Source: Bradyrhizobium sp. Y36 (GTDB lineage Bacteria > Pseudomonadota > Alphaproteobacteria > Rhizobiales > Xanthobacteraceae). From it: a stretch of DNA of 64,000 nt. Shown here one piece after another: positions 33,520 to 42,897 of the stretch. Each line of letters opens with the position of its first letter. Within the stretch, counting starts at the first letter, position 1. The notes beneath the pieces are model-generated. The model was not told where the DNA came from. It saw only the letters and a program-made list of their open reading frames with translations, and made no database searches. The stretch covers positions 36,874-100,873 of the forward strand of contig NZ_NWTI01000027.1 of assembly GCF_002531575.1 (NCBI RefSeq), written 5' to 3'. A program made the translations under genes and the position numbers.

Positions 33520-34308
33520 TTATTGTACCAAAGCCGGCGCATCGGACACTTTTTCTCCGCTCAGAATCCGGTCCCTCACTCTGATCCACTCTGCGACAAA
33601 CGCTAGTTTTTCTTCTTTTGAGAACGTCCCCAACGTCAACTCGAGGCTCGTTATTTGCTTTGCTATCTTCTCTAAACGGTTCCGATCCTTGCTAGGCTCA
33701 ACGTAGTGCGAAGATCTTCCATGAAGAAAAAGATAGCCCTTCCACGTTTCGTTTGTGTAGCGCCAATCGTAGTCGACGTTTGAGCCGACCGCATACCAAG
33801 AATCACTCAGCTTTAGCGGATCGGAAGCGCTTGGACGCAAAAGCTGAAACGCGCTATCAAGCTGAGCTACAAACTCATCGTAAAAAAACGACTGAAGCTC
33901 AGCGCCCCCTTTAAGTTCTCGAAATTCGTCTGATTTAGACAAGCGAGATTCGACAATCGCGCGATGTAGCGAATTAACTGCCGTCGTTGGCACAGCATAA
34001 GTGTGCCCATCTGCCAGATACTGATTACTCTGCACGGCATTTGCCACGAGTAGGATCGTTCTCTCATAACTCTTCGCCAGATCGTTAATCACGGCGAACA
34101 GCGCAGGCTTCCGGGACACGTTGACGAGGTCTTGCCAGATCTCCTTCTTAGCTGCCTTCTTCTTTCCAAAGAACGCAATTGTCCTCTTTTGTGCGAACTC
34201 ATTGACGATTTGCTCGCCCTTTGAGAGCGCCCAATCCTCAAAGCTTGCCGATTGCACAATCTTTCCGGTGAACTCGAGACTCTTTCCGGCAATGCGTATC
34301 CAGCCCAT
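33520..34308 (-). CDS. AT-rich hypothetical protein, 262 residues
   Basis: No family recognised. Soluble, mostly helical in appearance, with a basic patch KKKAAKKEIWQD near residue 50. Composition is clearly richer in A and T than its neighbours, and rare codons such as AGA, TTA and ATA are used, which suggests recent acquisition. No transposase or repeat flanks it. It lies between Lin0512 and a ThDP enzyme in the same orientation. Confidence 0.7.
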   Translation of the reverse strand: MGWIRIAGKSLEFTGKIVQSASFEDWALSKGEQIVNEFAQKRTIAFFGKKKAAKKEIWQDLVNVSRKPALFAVINDLAKSYERTILLVANAVQSNQYLADGHTYAVPTTAVNSLHRAIVESRLSKSDEFRELKGGAELQSFFYDEFVAQLDSAFQLLRPSASDPLKLSDSWYAVGSNVDYDWRYTNETWKGYLFLHGRSSHYVEPSKDRNRLEKIAKQITSLELTLGTFSKEEKLAFVAEWIRVRDRILSGEKVSDAPALVQ

Positions 34309-34401
34309 ATCTCACCTCAACCAGAGATCAATACTCGATAATACCTCCCGCCTTGGCTGACGCAACGACATAAGTATGACCCAGAAGTGGAAGTATCCTC
34401 G

Positions 34402-36060
34402 CTATTTCTTTTCCCGCGCCCGCAACTCGTCCACGAGCACCCGCACGTTCTCCGAATAGTCGATCGGGATCGAGACCAGATGCACACCACCCTCCCTGAA
34501 GGCGGCATCGAGCGTCGGGCCGAAGCTGTCGATGCTCTCAATTCGATGCCCCTTCGCCCCATAAGCCCTGGCGTAAAGCGCAAAATCCGGATTGCCGAAG
34601 GTCATGCCGTAATCGGCGAAGTGATCGACAGCCTGCTTCCAGCGGATCATGCCGTAGGCATTGTCCTCCAGCACCAGCACGACCAGATTGAGCTTGAGAC
34701 GGACGGCCGTCTCCATCTCCTGGCTGTTCATCATGAATCCGCCGTCGCCGGCAACCGCCAGCACGCGACGGTCGGGATAGAGCATCGCGGCCATCATCGC
34801 CGACGGCAGGCCAGCGCCCATGGTCGCCAGCGCGTTGTCGAGAAGCAGCGTGTTGGCGACGCGGGTGCGGTAGTTGCGCGCGAACCAGATCTTGTACATC
34901 CCGTTGTCGAGCGCGACGATGCCGTTCTCGGGGATCACCTGGCGGATGTCGTGCACGATGCGCTGCGGGGTCGGCGGCCAACGCGCCTCGGTAGCGCGGT
35001 CGGCGATATGAGCGAGGATTTCCTCGCGCAACGGCAACAGCGCCCCAGCCTGTGGCAGCTTGCCTTCGAGCCGGTCGGCGAGCAGCTCCAGACTCGGGCC
35101 GACATCGCCGACGACCTCGGCATCGGGAAAATAGACCTGCTCGACGCTGGCCGACGTGTAGCTGACATGAATGACCTTCGGCCCCGACGGGCCCATGATG
35201 AAGGGCGGCTTCTCGATGGGGTCGTGACCGATCGCGACGATCAGGTCGGCAGCGTCGATGGCGTCGTGGACGTAGTCACGCTCGGACAGCGCGGCGGTGC
35301 CCATATAGAGATTGGTGCCGCCTGGCACGGTGCCTTTGCCCATCTGCGTCGTGAAGAACGGAATGCCGGTGCGCCGCACGAAACTGGCGATGCCGTGGGT
35401 CGATCGCGGCCGGCTGGTCGCCGCACCCATCATCACCAATGGCCGCTTCGCCGTCAGAATCATCTCGGCGGCGCGGTCGAGCGCGGCACGATGAGCGACC
35501 GGGATCTCGATCGGGTGGACCGGAATCACGGGGACGGCAGCCACTTCGTCGCCGGCGATGTCCTCGGGCAGCTCGAGATGCACCGGGCCGGGCCGCTCCT
35601 CCATCGCGACGCGAAAGGCATCGCGCACCACGGTCGGAATGCTGGAGGCGCTGACGATCTGCCGCGACAGCTTGGTCAGCGGCTTCATGGTCGCGACCAC
35701 GTCCACGATCTGGAAGCGCGCCTGCCGGCTGCTCATGATCGGCTTCTGGCCGGTGATCAGGATCATCGGCATCGCGCCGAGATGCGCATAGGCCGCGCCC
35801 GTCGACAAATTGAGCGCACCGGGGCCGAGCGTCGACAGGCAAACGCCGGGCTTGCCGGTCAGCCTGCCATGCGTGGCGGCCATGAAGGCGGCAGCCTGTT
35901 CGTGGCGGGTCAGGACCAGCTCGATCCTGGAGGTGCGGAGCGATTCCACCACATCGAGGTTCTCCTCGCCGGGGACGCCGAAGATGCGGTCCACACCTTC
36001 GTTCTCCAGCGCGGCGACAAACAGGTCCGATCCCTTCACCTTGCGCTCCTGCCCGCTCAT
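34402..36060 (-). CDS. Thiamine diphosphate enzyme, acetolactate synthase large subunit-like
   Basis: 552 residues from ATG 36060 with SD GGAGG. The catalytic Glu is in LTRHEQAAAFMA near residue 50. The ThDP-binding motif GDGGFMMNSQEM...NLVVLVLEDN is near 430-460. No adjacent small regulatory subunit (ilvH) is present, so a catabolic acetolactate synthase or another decarboxylase is possible. Cytosolic. Confidence 0.88.
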   Translation of the reverse strand: MSGQERKVKGSDLFVAALENEGVDRIFGVPGEENLDVVESLRTSRIELVLTRHEQAAAFMAATHGRLTGKPGVCLSTLGPGALNLSTGAAYAHLGAMPMILITGQKPIMSSRQARFQIVDVVATMKPLTKLSRQIVSASSIPTVVRDAFRVAMEERPGPVHLELPEDIAGDEVAAVPVIPVHPIEIPVAHRAALDRAAEMILTAKRPLVMMGAATSRPRSTHGIASFVRRTGIPFFTTQMGKGTVPGGTNLYMGTAALSERDYVHDAIDAADLIVAIGHDPIEKPPFIMGPSGPKVIHVSYTSASVEQVYFPDAEVVGDVGPSLELLADRLEGKLPQAGALLPLREEILAHIADRATEARWPPTPQRIVHDIRQVIPENGIVALDNGMYKIWFARNYRTRVANTLLLDNALATMGAGLPSAMMAAMLYPDRRVLAVAGDGGFMMNSQEMETAVRLKLNLVVLVLEDNAYGMIRWKQAVDHFADYGMTFGNPDFALYARAYGAKGHRIESIDSFGPTLDAAFREGGVHLVSIPIDYSENVRVLVDELRAREKK

Positions 36061-36259
36061 ATTGCCTCCGCTTGTGCTCGCCCCGTGTTCCACGACAGCC
36101 GCCACATGGTAGCTGCCTGCCGCTCGGGCACAACTCACAAAGAGCGGCACACACGAAGTTCGCCATGGCGGTGCGAAGCAGGCGAAACAAGCTGGTGTTT
36201 CTGCGCGAGGCCGCCGGCGCAACGTTGCAAGCAGCGCGCAACCTGCTATCGCTTCGGCG

Positions 36260-36676
36260 ATGACGCCCAGGACCTTTGAAGCCCGCTGCCTGCGCCTGCC
36301 CGCCGTGACGAAGGTCGTGCAATGGGAGGGCACGTCCGTGTTCAAGGTCGGCGGCAAGATGTTCGCGCTCGGCGGCGGCTTTGCCGGGCGCTCCGGCGGT
36401 TACATGTTCAAGGTCTCCAACATGGCCTATGCCATGCTGATCGAACACGGCCTGGCGCGACCGGCGCCCTATCTGGCGCGCGCCAAATGGGTGCAGCTCG
36501 TCAGCAACAACGCCCTGTCGGACGCAGACCTCACAACCTATCTCACTCAGGCGCATGCGCTGATCGCGGCCAAGCTGCCGCGCAAGACCCGCAATGCGCT
36601 CGGGCTCGACGCGCCGGACGCCAACCGGCATCACGATCACCGGGTGCAGCGCGCGTCTCGCTCGCGGCGACATTGA
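36260..36676 (+). CDS. MmcQ/YjbR family protein
   Basis: 138 residues. The core is the CyaY-like MmcQ/YjbR fold: LPAVTKVVQWEGTSVFKVGGKMFAL and LARAKWVQL with DLTTYLTQAHALIAAKLPRKTR. The last 20 residues after GLDAPDANRHH are Arg-rich and may be an artefact of a short extension. It lies 55 bases before the SWIM gene in the same direction and may head that operon. Function of the family is not established. Confidence 0.8.
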   Translation: MTPRTFEARCLRLPAVTKVVQWEGTSVFKVGGKMFALGGGFAGRSGGYMFKVSNMAYAMLIEHGLARPAPYLARAKWVQLVSNNALSDADLTTYLTQAHALIAAKLPRKTRNALGLDAPDANRHHDHRVQRASRSRRH

Positions 36677-36731
36677 GCTTTCATTGTTGCCCGATATACT
36701 GCCGGCCCTGGATTCGATTTGGGAAACCGGC

Positions 36732-38120
36732 GTGGCAATTGATCTCAAGGCGGTCGAGCAACTCGCTACCGATCAATCCTCGCTCAAGGCCGCCGCCGGC
36801 CTTGCCAAGCCCGCCAAATGGTCCGGCGTCGGCGTCAGCCTCGACGGCGCACTAATATGGGGCGAATGCGCCGGCTCCGGTGCCAATCCCTATCGCGTGA
36901 TGGCCGATCTGCGCGACCTCGGCAACAAGTGCACGTGTCCGTCACGCAAATTCCCCTGTAAACACGTTCTCGGCCTGTTGTGGCTCAATGCCGAAGCCAT
37001 CGTGCCATTCATACCCGCCGACACGCCGGCCTGGGTCAGCGATTGGCTGGGCCGCCGGCGCGGCACCTCGGCGGCAAGATCTGCAAGCGATGCACCGTCC
37101 GCCACCGAGAAGGATTTGCGCGCCGCGCGTGCCAGTGAACCTGAGGTCGCCGAGGACCCTAAAGACCTGGCGCGGCGCGAGGCGCAGGCAGCCAAGCGAG
37201 GCGAGGAAACCGAACGCGCCATTCTCGATGCGCTGGACGCGCTCGAGCAATGGATCGGCGATCAGCTCCGCATGGGATTGGCGGGCTTCATCGACGATGC
37301 CACGGCACGATGCCGGCGCATCGCAGCGCGGCTGGTCGATGGCAAGGCCGCGGTGCTCGCCGGACGCATCGACGAATTGCCGTCCCGCCTGCTCGCGCTT
37401 TCCGCAGGCGACCGGCCGCGCGGCGCTGTTGTCGAGCTCGGCAAGCTGGTTCTGCTCGCGCGGGCCTTCCGTGCCGCGCCACGCGATGCCGAGGTCCGGC
37501 GCGCCGTAGCGGCATCGGAGACACGCGAAACGGTGCTCTCCGACCCAAGGGCGCTGCGGCTCGAAGCGCACTGGGAAGTTCTGGCCGAGCAGGTTCAGAC
37601 GCGCCGTGACGGCCTTGTCTCACAGACCACCTGGTTGCTCAATCTCGCCGCGGCCGGTCCGCGTTTTGCGATGTTGCTCGATTTCTTCCCGGCAAGCGCC
37701 GGACGGCGCGGCTCGGTGTTCACGCCCGGCGAGCGTTTTCATGGCGAGCTCATCTTCTATCAATCGGCGCAGCCGCTCCGCGCTTTGCTGGGCCGGCGCG
37801 ACGCCACGCAGGCGATGCCGGCGCTGGAATGGCCGCTGCCGGACGAACCGACCGCCGAGGCGTTGACGCGACCGTTGCTGGCAGAGCCGTGGACGATCGA
37901 CATTCCGTTGCTGCTGCCACAGGGGCGGCTCGCCCGCGACGATGCCGGGCAGACCTGGTGGCGTTCGGCCGACGGCCTGACGACATTGCCCCTCGCCTCC
38001 GAAGTCGATGGTCTGCTCTGCGGCACTGAGCTCACGCGCACGGCTGCGATCTGGTCCGGCAACCGGCTCGCCATCCTCGCCGCACAGACCCCTTGGGGAC
38101 GGATCGGCGGCCATGACTGA
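36732..38120 (+). CDS. SWIM zinc finger protein
   Basis: 462 residues from GTG 36732; a longer frame exists but runs through the MmcQ gene. The SWIM motif CxC-x6-CxH occupies C67, C69, C76 and H78 (KCTCPSRKFPCKH), a zinc-binding fold that mediates protein or nucleic acid contacts. The rest is helical. First of five genes (SWIM, DUF5691, MoxR ATPase, DUF5682, vWA) with overlaps, a grouping I recognise as recurrent in bacteria. Its job in the system is unknown. Confidence 0.85.
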   Translation: MAIDLKAVEQLATDQSSLKAAAGLAKPAKWSGVGVSLDGALIWGECAGSGANPYRVMADLRDLGNKCTCPSRKFPCKHVLGLLWLNAEAIVPFIPADTPAWVSDWLGRRRGTSAARSASDAPSATEKDLRAARASEPEVAEDPKDLARREAQAAKRGEETERAILDALDALEQWIGDQLRMGLAGFIDDATARCRRIAARLVDGKAAVLAGRIDELPSRLLALSAGDRPRGAVVELGKLVLLARAFRAAPRDAEVRRAVAASETRETVLSDPRALRLEAHWEVLAEQVQTRRDGLVSQTTWLLNLAAAGPRFAMLLDFFPASAGRRGSVFTPGERFHGELIFYQSAQPLRALLGRRDATQAMPALEWPLPDEPTAEALTRPLLAEPWTIDIPLLLPQGRLARDDAGQTWWRSADGLTTLPLASEVDGLLCGTELTRTAAIWSGNRLAILAAQTPWGRIGGHD

Positions 38121-38172
38121 GACAATCATGACTGAGGCAATCAAGACCGAGGCAATCAAGACCGAGATGATC
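38113..38172 (+). repeat. 15-bp tandem repeat at the start of the DUF5691 gene
   Basis: Four copies in a row of ATGACTGAGACAATC-like units, each encoding five residues (MTETI, MTEAI, KTEAI, KTEMI). The repeat overlaps the stop of the previous gene and contains two in-frame ATG codons. Copy number can change by slippage without breaking the frame. Confidence 0.85.
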
Positions 38173-39573
38173 TTTGACGCGATGGGTGCCGTGCTCGCGC
38201 GCTGGACGATGGGATCGGCGGCCGCCCCCGCAGCCTCGTTCTGGCGCACCGATCTCGGTGACGATCCGACCGAGGCGGAGTTGCGGCTGCTTGCCCTTGC
38301 CGGCCAGTTTCTCGGCACCTCGGTGCTGATGGAGCCGTCCTCGGCACTCCGCATCCTGCCCGACATTCCCCTGCTTCCATTGCCGACGATGCCCGAGACC
38401 TTGCGTCCGCTGGCTCGGCGGATCCTGGCCACGAAGAAACAGGCCAAGGTCAAGTCCGATCTCGTCCACTTCCTCGCGGCGCGCGGCTGGACGGTGCATC
38501 CGTCAGATTGGATGCCCGAAGCCGACGACGATGACGTGCCGGATGTCTACGCAAGCTGGCGCGACTGGGCGGCGAATGCGGCATCCAGCAGCGTCGCGCG
38601 GCAGCAGACAGATGACCGGCTCACTACCGACAATTGGGGCGACTTTTGGCCGGCCGCGCGCAAGGTCGCCCTGGCCGAGCTCAGGCGCCGGGATCCGTCC
38701 GCGGCGCGCGCGGTGCTTGAGGCAAGGTTCGCAGGCGAGACGGCTGATGCGCGATGGCGCCTGTTGTCGCTGCTGTCGGAGCGGCTGTCCGATGACGACA
38801 CCAGCTTCCTTGAAGGCATCGCGGCCAACGATCGCGCCCCCAAGGTCAAGGCGCTTGCGACCTCGCTGCTCTCACGCCTTGGACGCGGCCCTGCTGCGGG
38901 AGAAGACGCGGCAGAGCTCGCGGGATTTTTCGCAGTGAAGACCAAGGGACTGCTGCGCCGCGTACGCGTGGTCCAGGCCGAGCCACTCAAGACAGCGGCG
39001 CAATCGCTGCGCCGAAAGGCGCTGTTCGACGGCATCGACCTTGCCTCGTTCTCCGGCGCGCTCGGCCTTGCCCCGCAGGAATTGATCGCCGCCTGGGACT
39101 GGGGCGCGGACCAGCCGGCCGATGCCGCGCTGGTCGAGCTGATCGCGGCGACGGGAGCGGATGAGCAAGTCACGCAAGCGGCGGACGCGGTCGCCGACCA
39201 CGGTGCGACCGGCCTTGTCATATCGTTGGCGATGCGACTGGTACCAGCTGAGCGCGCAAGGCACGCCGAGGCGGCTTTGAACGCACAAGGTATCCGTTTC
39301 GAGCTGGCGCAACTGATCGCGGGTACGGCGGCTCGACTTCAAGGTCCGCTGTCCGCACCGGCAGGCAACGCGCTACTCGCCGCGCTTCGACGCGACGACG
39401 CCAAGCCCTCCGATCACGCGGAAGAACTTCATGCGCTCGGCCTGATCGTCTCGCGCGAAGGCGCACGACGGTCACTGGAGCAGCTATCGGGCGCCGGCCT
39501 GCTTCAAGGCGACCCGCGCCTCGACATGCTACGGCTCAACGCCGCATTGGACGACAAGGGAGCAAGATCATGA
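38113..39573 (+). CDS. DUF5691 family protein
   Basis: 486 residues from ATG 38113, which overlaps the SWIM stop by eight bases. The body is helical with HEAT-like repeats (WRLLSLLSERLSDDDTSFLEGIAANDRAPKVKALATSLLSRLG near 235-275), typical of DUF5691. The first 20 residues are four (M/K)TE(T/A/M)I pentapeptides encoded by a 15-base repeat; true start could be any of the first two Met codons. Second gene of the MoxR/vWA operon. Confidence 0.8.
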   Translation: MTETIMTEAIKTEAIKTEMIFDAMGAVLARWTMGSAAAPAASFWRTDLGDDPTEAELRLLALAGQFLGTSVLMEPSSALRILPDIPLLPLPTMPETLRPLARRILATKKQAKVKSDLVHFLAARGWTVHPSDWMPEADDDDVPDVYASWRDWAANAASSSVARQQTDDRLTTDNWGDFWPAARKVALAELRRRDPSAARAVLEARFAGETADARWRLLSLLSERLSDDDTSFLEGIAANDRAPKVKALATSLLSRLGRGPAAGEDAAELAGFFAVKTKGLLRRVRVVQAEPLKTAAQSLRRKALFDGIDLASFSGALGLAPQELIAAWDWGADQPADAALVELIAATGADEQVTQAADAVADHGATGLVISLAMRLVPAERARHAEAALNAQGIRFELAQLIAGTAARLQGPLSAPAGNALLAALRRDDAKPSDHAEELHALGLIVSREGARRSLEQLSGAGLLQGDPRLDMLRLNAALDDKGARS

Positions 39574-40646
39574 GCGAGAAACTGCGCCTGCCCGCCGAGG
39601 AGAGCTATGCGGCGGAGCTCAAAGCGCTTTCCGTGGGCGATCAACATCGCCCGCCCGGCTGGGCCCTCGCGCCGCGTCAGGTCGTGACCTATCTCATGGG
39701 CGGCAAGGCGGCCGACGGCACGCCGATCACGGCCAAATATGTAGGCGACAAGCGCCTGATCGAGACCGCTGTCGCGACGCTGGCAACCGATCGCGCGCTC
39801 CTACTGCTCGGCGTGCCCGGCACCGCCAAGTCGTGGGTCTCCGAGCACCTCGCCGCGGCGATCACCGGTGACTCGACATTGGTGATCCAGTGCACCGCCG
39901 GGACCGACGAGAACCAGATCCGCTACGGCTGGAACTATGCCCAGTTGCTCGCACATGGGCCAAGGCGCGAGGCGCTGGTCCCCACCCCGCTGATCCGCGC
40001 GATGGAAGGCGGCAAGCTCTGCCGCTTCGAGGAGCTGACGCGAATGGGGAGCGACGTGCAGGACACGCTGATCACCGTGCTGTCCGAGAAGATGATGCCG
40101 ATCCCGGAGCTCAACACCGCGGTCTACGCCCAGCGCGGCTTCAACATCATCGCAACCGCCAACAACCGGGATAAGGGCGTGAACGAACTGTCGTCGGCGC
40201 TCAAGCGCCGCTTCAACGTCGTCGTGCTGCCGCTGCCCGGCAGCGCCGAGGAGGAAGTGGCGATCATCGTCAAGCGCGTCGGCGAGATGGCGCATAGCCT
40301 CGACCTGCCGGCACCAAAGAACGTCGCCGACGAGGTTGCACGGGTGGTCTCGATCTTCCGGGAGCTGCGCTCGGGATCGACGGAGGACGGCAAGGTCGCC
40401 CTGAAGTCGCCCTCGGGCGGGCTGTCGACGGCCGAAGCGATCGCGGTGATGATCGGCGGGATCAGCCAGGCGACGTTCTTCAATGACGGCCGACTGACGC
40501 CGGAAACGCTCGCCAACAACATGATCGGCGCCGTCGTCAAGGATCCGGTACAGGATACGGCCGTGCTCGGCGAATATCTTGAGACCGTGCTGAAGAAGCG
40601 GCGCGGTTTCGAAGGCTATTATGCCTCGCTGACCGACTTGATCTGA
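39570..40646 (+). CDS. MoxR-type AAA+ ATPase
   Basis: 358 residues. Walker A GVPGTAKS at 81-88. The Walker B-like strand LCRFEEL has Glu-Glu in place of Asp-Glu. The sensor 1 region is IIATANNRDKGVNELSSALKRRFN with Arg finger. ATGA overlap with the upstream gene. MoxR ATPases work with vWA partners as chaperone-like remodelers, matching the vWA gene two positions downstream. Cytosolic. Confidence 0.92.
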   Translation: MSEKLRLPAEESYAAELKALSVGDQHRPPGWALAPRQVVTYLMGGKAADGTPITAKYVGDKRLIETAVATLATDRALLLLGVPGTAKSWVSEHLAAAITGDSTLVIQCTAGTDENQIRYGWNYAQLLAHGPRREALVPTPLIRAMEGGKLCRFEELTRMGSDVQDTLITVLSEKMMPIPELNTAVYAQRGFNIIATANNRDKGVNELSSALKRRFNVVVLPLPGSAEEEVAIIVKRVGEMAHSLDLPAPKNVADEVARVVSIFRELRSGSTEDGKVALKSPSGGLSTAEAIAVMIGGISQATFFNDGRLTPETLANNMIGAVVKDPVQDTAVLGEYLETVLKKRRGFEGYYASLTDLI

Positions 40647-40662
40647 CAGCGCGGCACGAGCA

Positions 40663-42897
40663 ATGGCAGCCCAGGTCTCTCTCTTCGGCATCCGGCATCA
40701 CGGCCCCGGATCTGCACGGCGGCTGGTGGAAGCGCTCGACGCGCTCAAACCGGCGGCGGTGCTGATCGAGGGGCCGGCGGACGCCTCCGAGCTCCTGCCG
40801 ATGCTCGCCGACCCCGACATGGTCACGCCGGTTGCCCTGCTGACCTATGCCGAAGACAATCCCGCAAACGCCAGCTTCTTTCCCTTTGCCGATTATTCGC
40901 CGGAATATCAGGCCGCATGTTGGGCCGTGCGTCACGGCGCGGTCCTGCGGTTCATCGACCTGCCGGCGTCGGACCGGCTGGGTGCGACCGCGGGGGATGT
41001 CGCGGAGGAAATCGCAGCAGGGGCCGCCGCGACCGATCCCGTCAGCCACGATCCGATCGGCGCGCTCGCGGCGGCCGCCGGATATGACGACGGCGAGTCC
41101 TGGTGGTCCGACGTCATCGAGGAAAATCCCGCAACGGGGCCGATCTTCACGGCGGTCGCCGATGCGATGACGGCGCTGCGCGCGGACGAAAAGTCGCCGT
41201 CGGCCCGCGAGGCCGCGCGCGAAGCGCATATGCGGATCGAGATCGCGAAGGTCGCCAAGGAGTGCGACGGCGCTATAGCTGTCGTCTGCGGCGCCTGGCA
41301 CGTGCCGGCGCTCACCGAGCGCCGCAGCCTTGCTGCGGACCGCGAGTTGCTCAAAGGCCGGCCGAAGACCAAGGTCAAGGCGACCTGGGCGCCATGGACG
41401 GCGCCACGCCTGGCGCGCGCCAGCGGCTATGGCGCCGGGGTGGTTGCGCCGGGATGGTGCGCGCATGTCTGGGAGACCCGAGACCGGGATCGCGCCGCGG
41501 AATGGCTCGCCAAGGTGACCCGCGTGCTGCGCCACCGCGGCCACTTCGTATCAACCGCCTCGGTCATCGAGGCGCAGCGTCTGGGCACGGCTCTCGCCGC
41601 GCTGCGCGGCCGCCCAGCTCCGGGTTTCGCGGAACTGCGCGAGGCGGCGATCGCCTGCCTCTGCAATGGCGAGCGCGCCATCTGGGACGACATTTCGTCC
41701 GAGCTGCTGATCGGTGCAGGCGTCGGCGCGATCCCCGCGGCGACCCCGCTCTCCCCCTTGCTTGAGGATCTCCAGCGGCAACAGAAAGCGACGCGGCTCA
41801 AGCCGGAAGCGCTGGACCGGCAGTTGACGCTCGACCTGCGCAGCGAAAGCGGCCTGATGCGATCCACGCTGCTGCACCGGCTCGACGCACTCGACGTGCC
41901 CTGGGGACGGCTGACGGATGCGGGCCGCAGCCGCGGGACGTTTCGCGAGAACTGGCAATTGCGCTGGGAGCCAGAATTCGCAGTGAGGCTCGTGGAAAAC
42001 CTCCTCTACGGTTCGACGATCGCTGAGGCCGCCAGCGGACGTCTGATCGAAGCGATGGGGAAGGAAGCCGAGCTCGGACCGCTGGCGACGCTCGTGCGCA
42101 ACGCAATGATCGCCGACCTGTCCCGCGCCACCGAGTTCGGCATCGCGGCATTGGAGACCAAGGCAGCGTTGACGAGCGACGGCCAATCCCTCCTTGCCGC
42201 GCTGCCTCCGATGGCGGACATCCTGCGCTATGGCGAGGCGCGCGCCGGCACGGCCGCGCATCTGGCGGCTTTGATGCCGCGCATCGTGGTGCAGGCCGCG
42301 CTCGCACTGCCCTATGCCGCGCGTAATCTGGACGGTCCCGCAGCGGCCAAGCTGCGCGGCGCGCTGCTCGCGGCCGACGCTGCCATCCAGCTCGCCCAGA
42401 TCGAGATCGAGATCGAGATCGTGGCCAGTTGGCGCGATGCGCTGCGCGCGCTCGTGAACGACGATCGGGCGACACGGCTGATCGCCGGTACCGCGGCGCG
42501 GCTGCTCTACGAGGCCGAACTCCTGACCGCCGATCAAGCGGCGGACCTGCTGACGCGCATGCTCTCGCCCGGCACGCCGGTCGCGGAAGCAGCCGGCTTC
42601 TTCGAAGGCTTTTTCGAGGGCGCCGGCCAGCGGCTGATCCACGATGCGACGCTCCGCGGCGCGGTCGATGCCTGGCTGATGACGCTGGACGGCGAGGCCT
42701 TCACAGCCAGCCTGCCGCTATTCCGCCGCGTGTTCTCGGCGCTGGACCGGACCGAGCGCAGGCGCTTGATGGACGCGCTGTTCACGCGGAGCATCGGTGC
42801 CGCCAGGGGATATCGGCTGCTCGCTGGCACAACCGATATCTGGCCCGCGCATCAGGCCCGCGTGCTCGAACTTCTCAGATCGGGAGCTGCGCGATGA
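40663..42897 (+). CDS. DUF5682 family protein
   Basis: 744 residues. The N terminus SLFGIRHHGPGSARRL, followed by PAAVLIEGPADASELLP and later WHVPALTER, matches DUF5682. A conserved His/Glu-rich pocket like that of erythromycin esterase/ChaN-type folds is suggested, which would make it the best enzyme candidate of the cluster. A short GAGATC run encodes IEIEIEI near 42405. It starts 16 bases after the ATPase gene. Confidence 0.82.
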   Translation: MAAQVSLFGIRHHGPGSARRLVEALDALKPAAVLIEGPADASELLPMLADPDMVTPVALLTYAEDNPANASFFPFADYSPEYQAACWAVRHGAVLRFIDLPASDRLGATAGDVAEEIAAGAAATDPVSHDPIGALAAAAGYDDGESWWSDVIEENPATGPIFTAVADAMTALRADEKSPSAREAAREAHMRIEIAKVAKECDGAIAVVCGAWHVPALTERRSLAADRELLKGRPKTKVKATWAPWTAPRLARASGYGAGVVAPGWCAHVWETRDRDRAAEWLAKVTRVLRHRGHFVSTASVIEAQRLGTALAALRGRPAPGFAELREAAIACLCNGERAIWDDISSELLIGAGVGAIPAATPLSPLLEDLQRQQKATRLKPEALDRQLTLDLRSESGLMRSTLLHRLDALDVPWGRLTDAGRSRGTFRENWQLRWEPEFAVRLVENLLYGSTIAEAASGRLIEAMGKEAELGPLATLVRNAMIADLSRATEFGIAALETKAALTSDGQSLLAALPPMADILRYGEARAGTAAHLAALMPRIVVQAALALPYAARNLDGPAAAKLRGALLAADAAIQLAQIEIEIEIVASWRDALRALVNDDRATRLIAGTAARLLYEAELLTADQAADLLTRMLSPGTPVAEAAGFFEGFFEGAGQRLIHDATLRGAVDAWLMTLDGEAFTASLPLFRRVFSALDRTERRRLMDALFTRSIGAARGYRLLAGTTDIWPAHQARVLELLRSGAAR

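Noticed and set aside
36073..36259. Short frames between the ThDP enzyme and the MmcQ gene
   Set aside because: No start signal or conserved residues; treated as the divergent promoter region.
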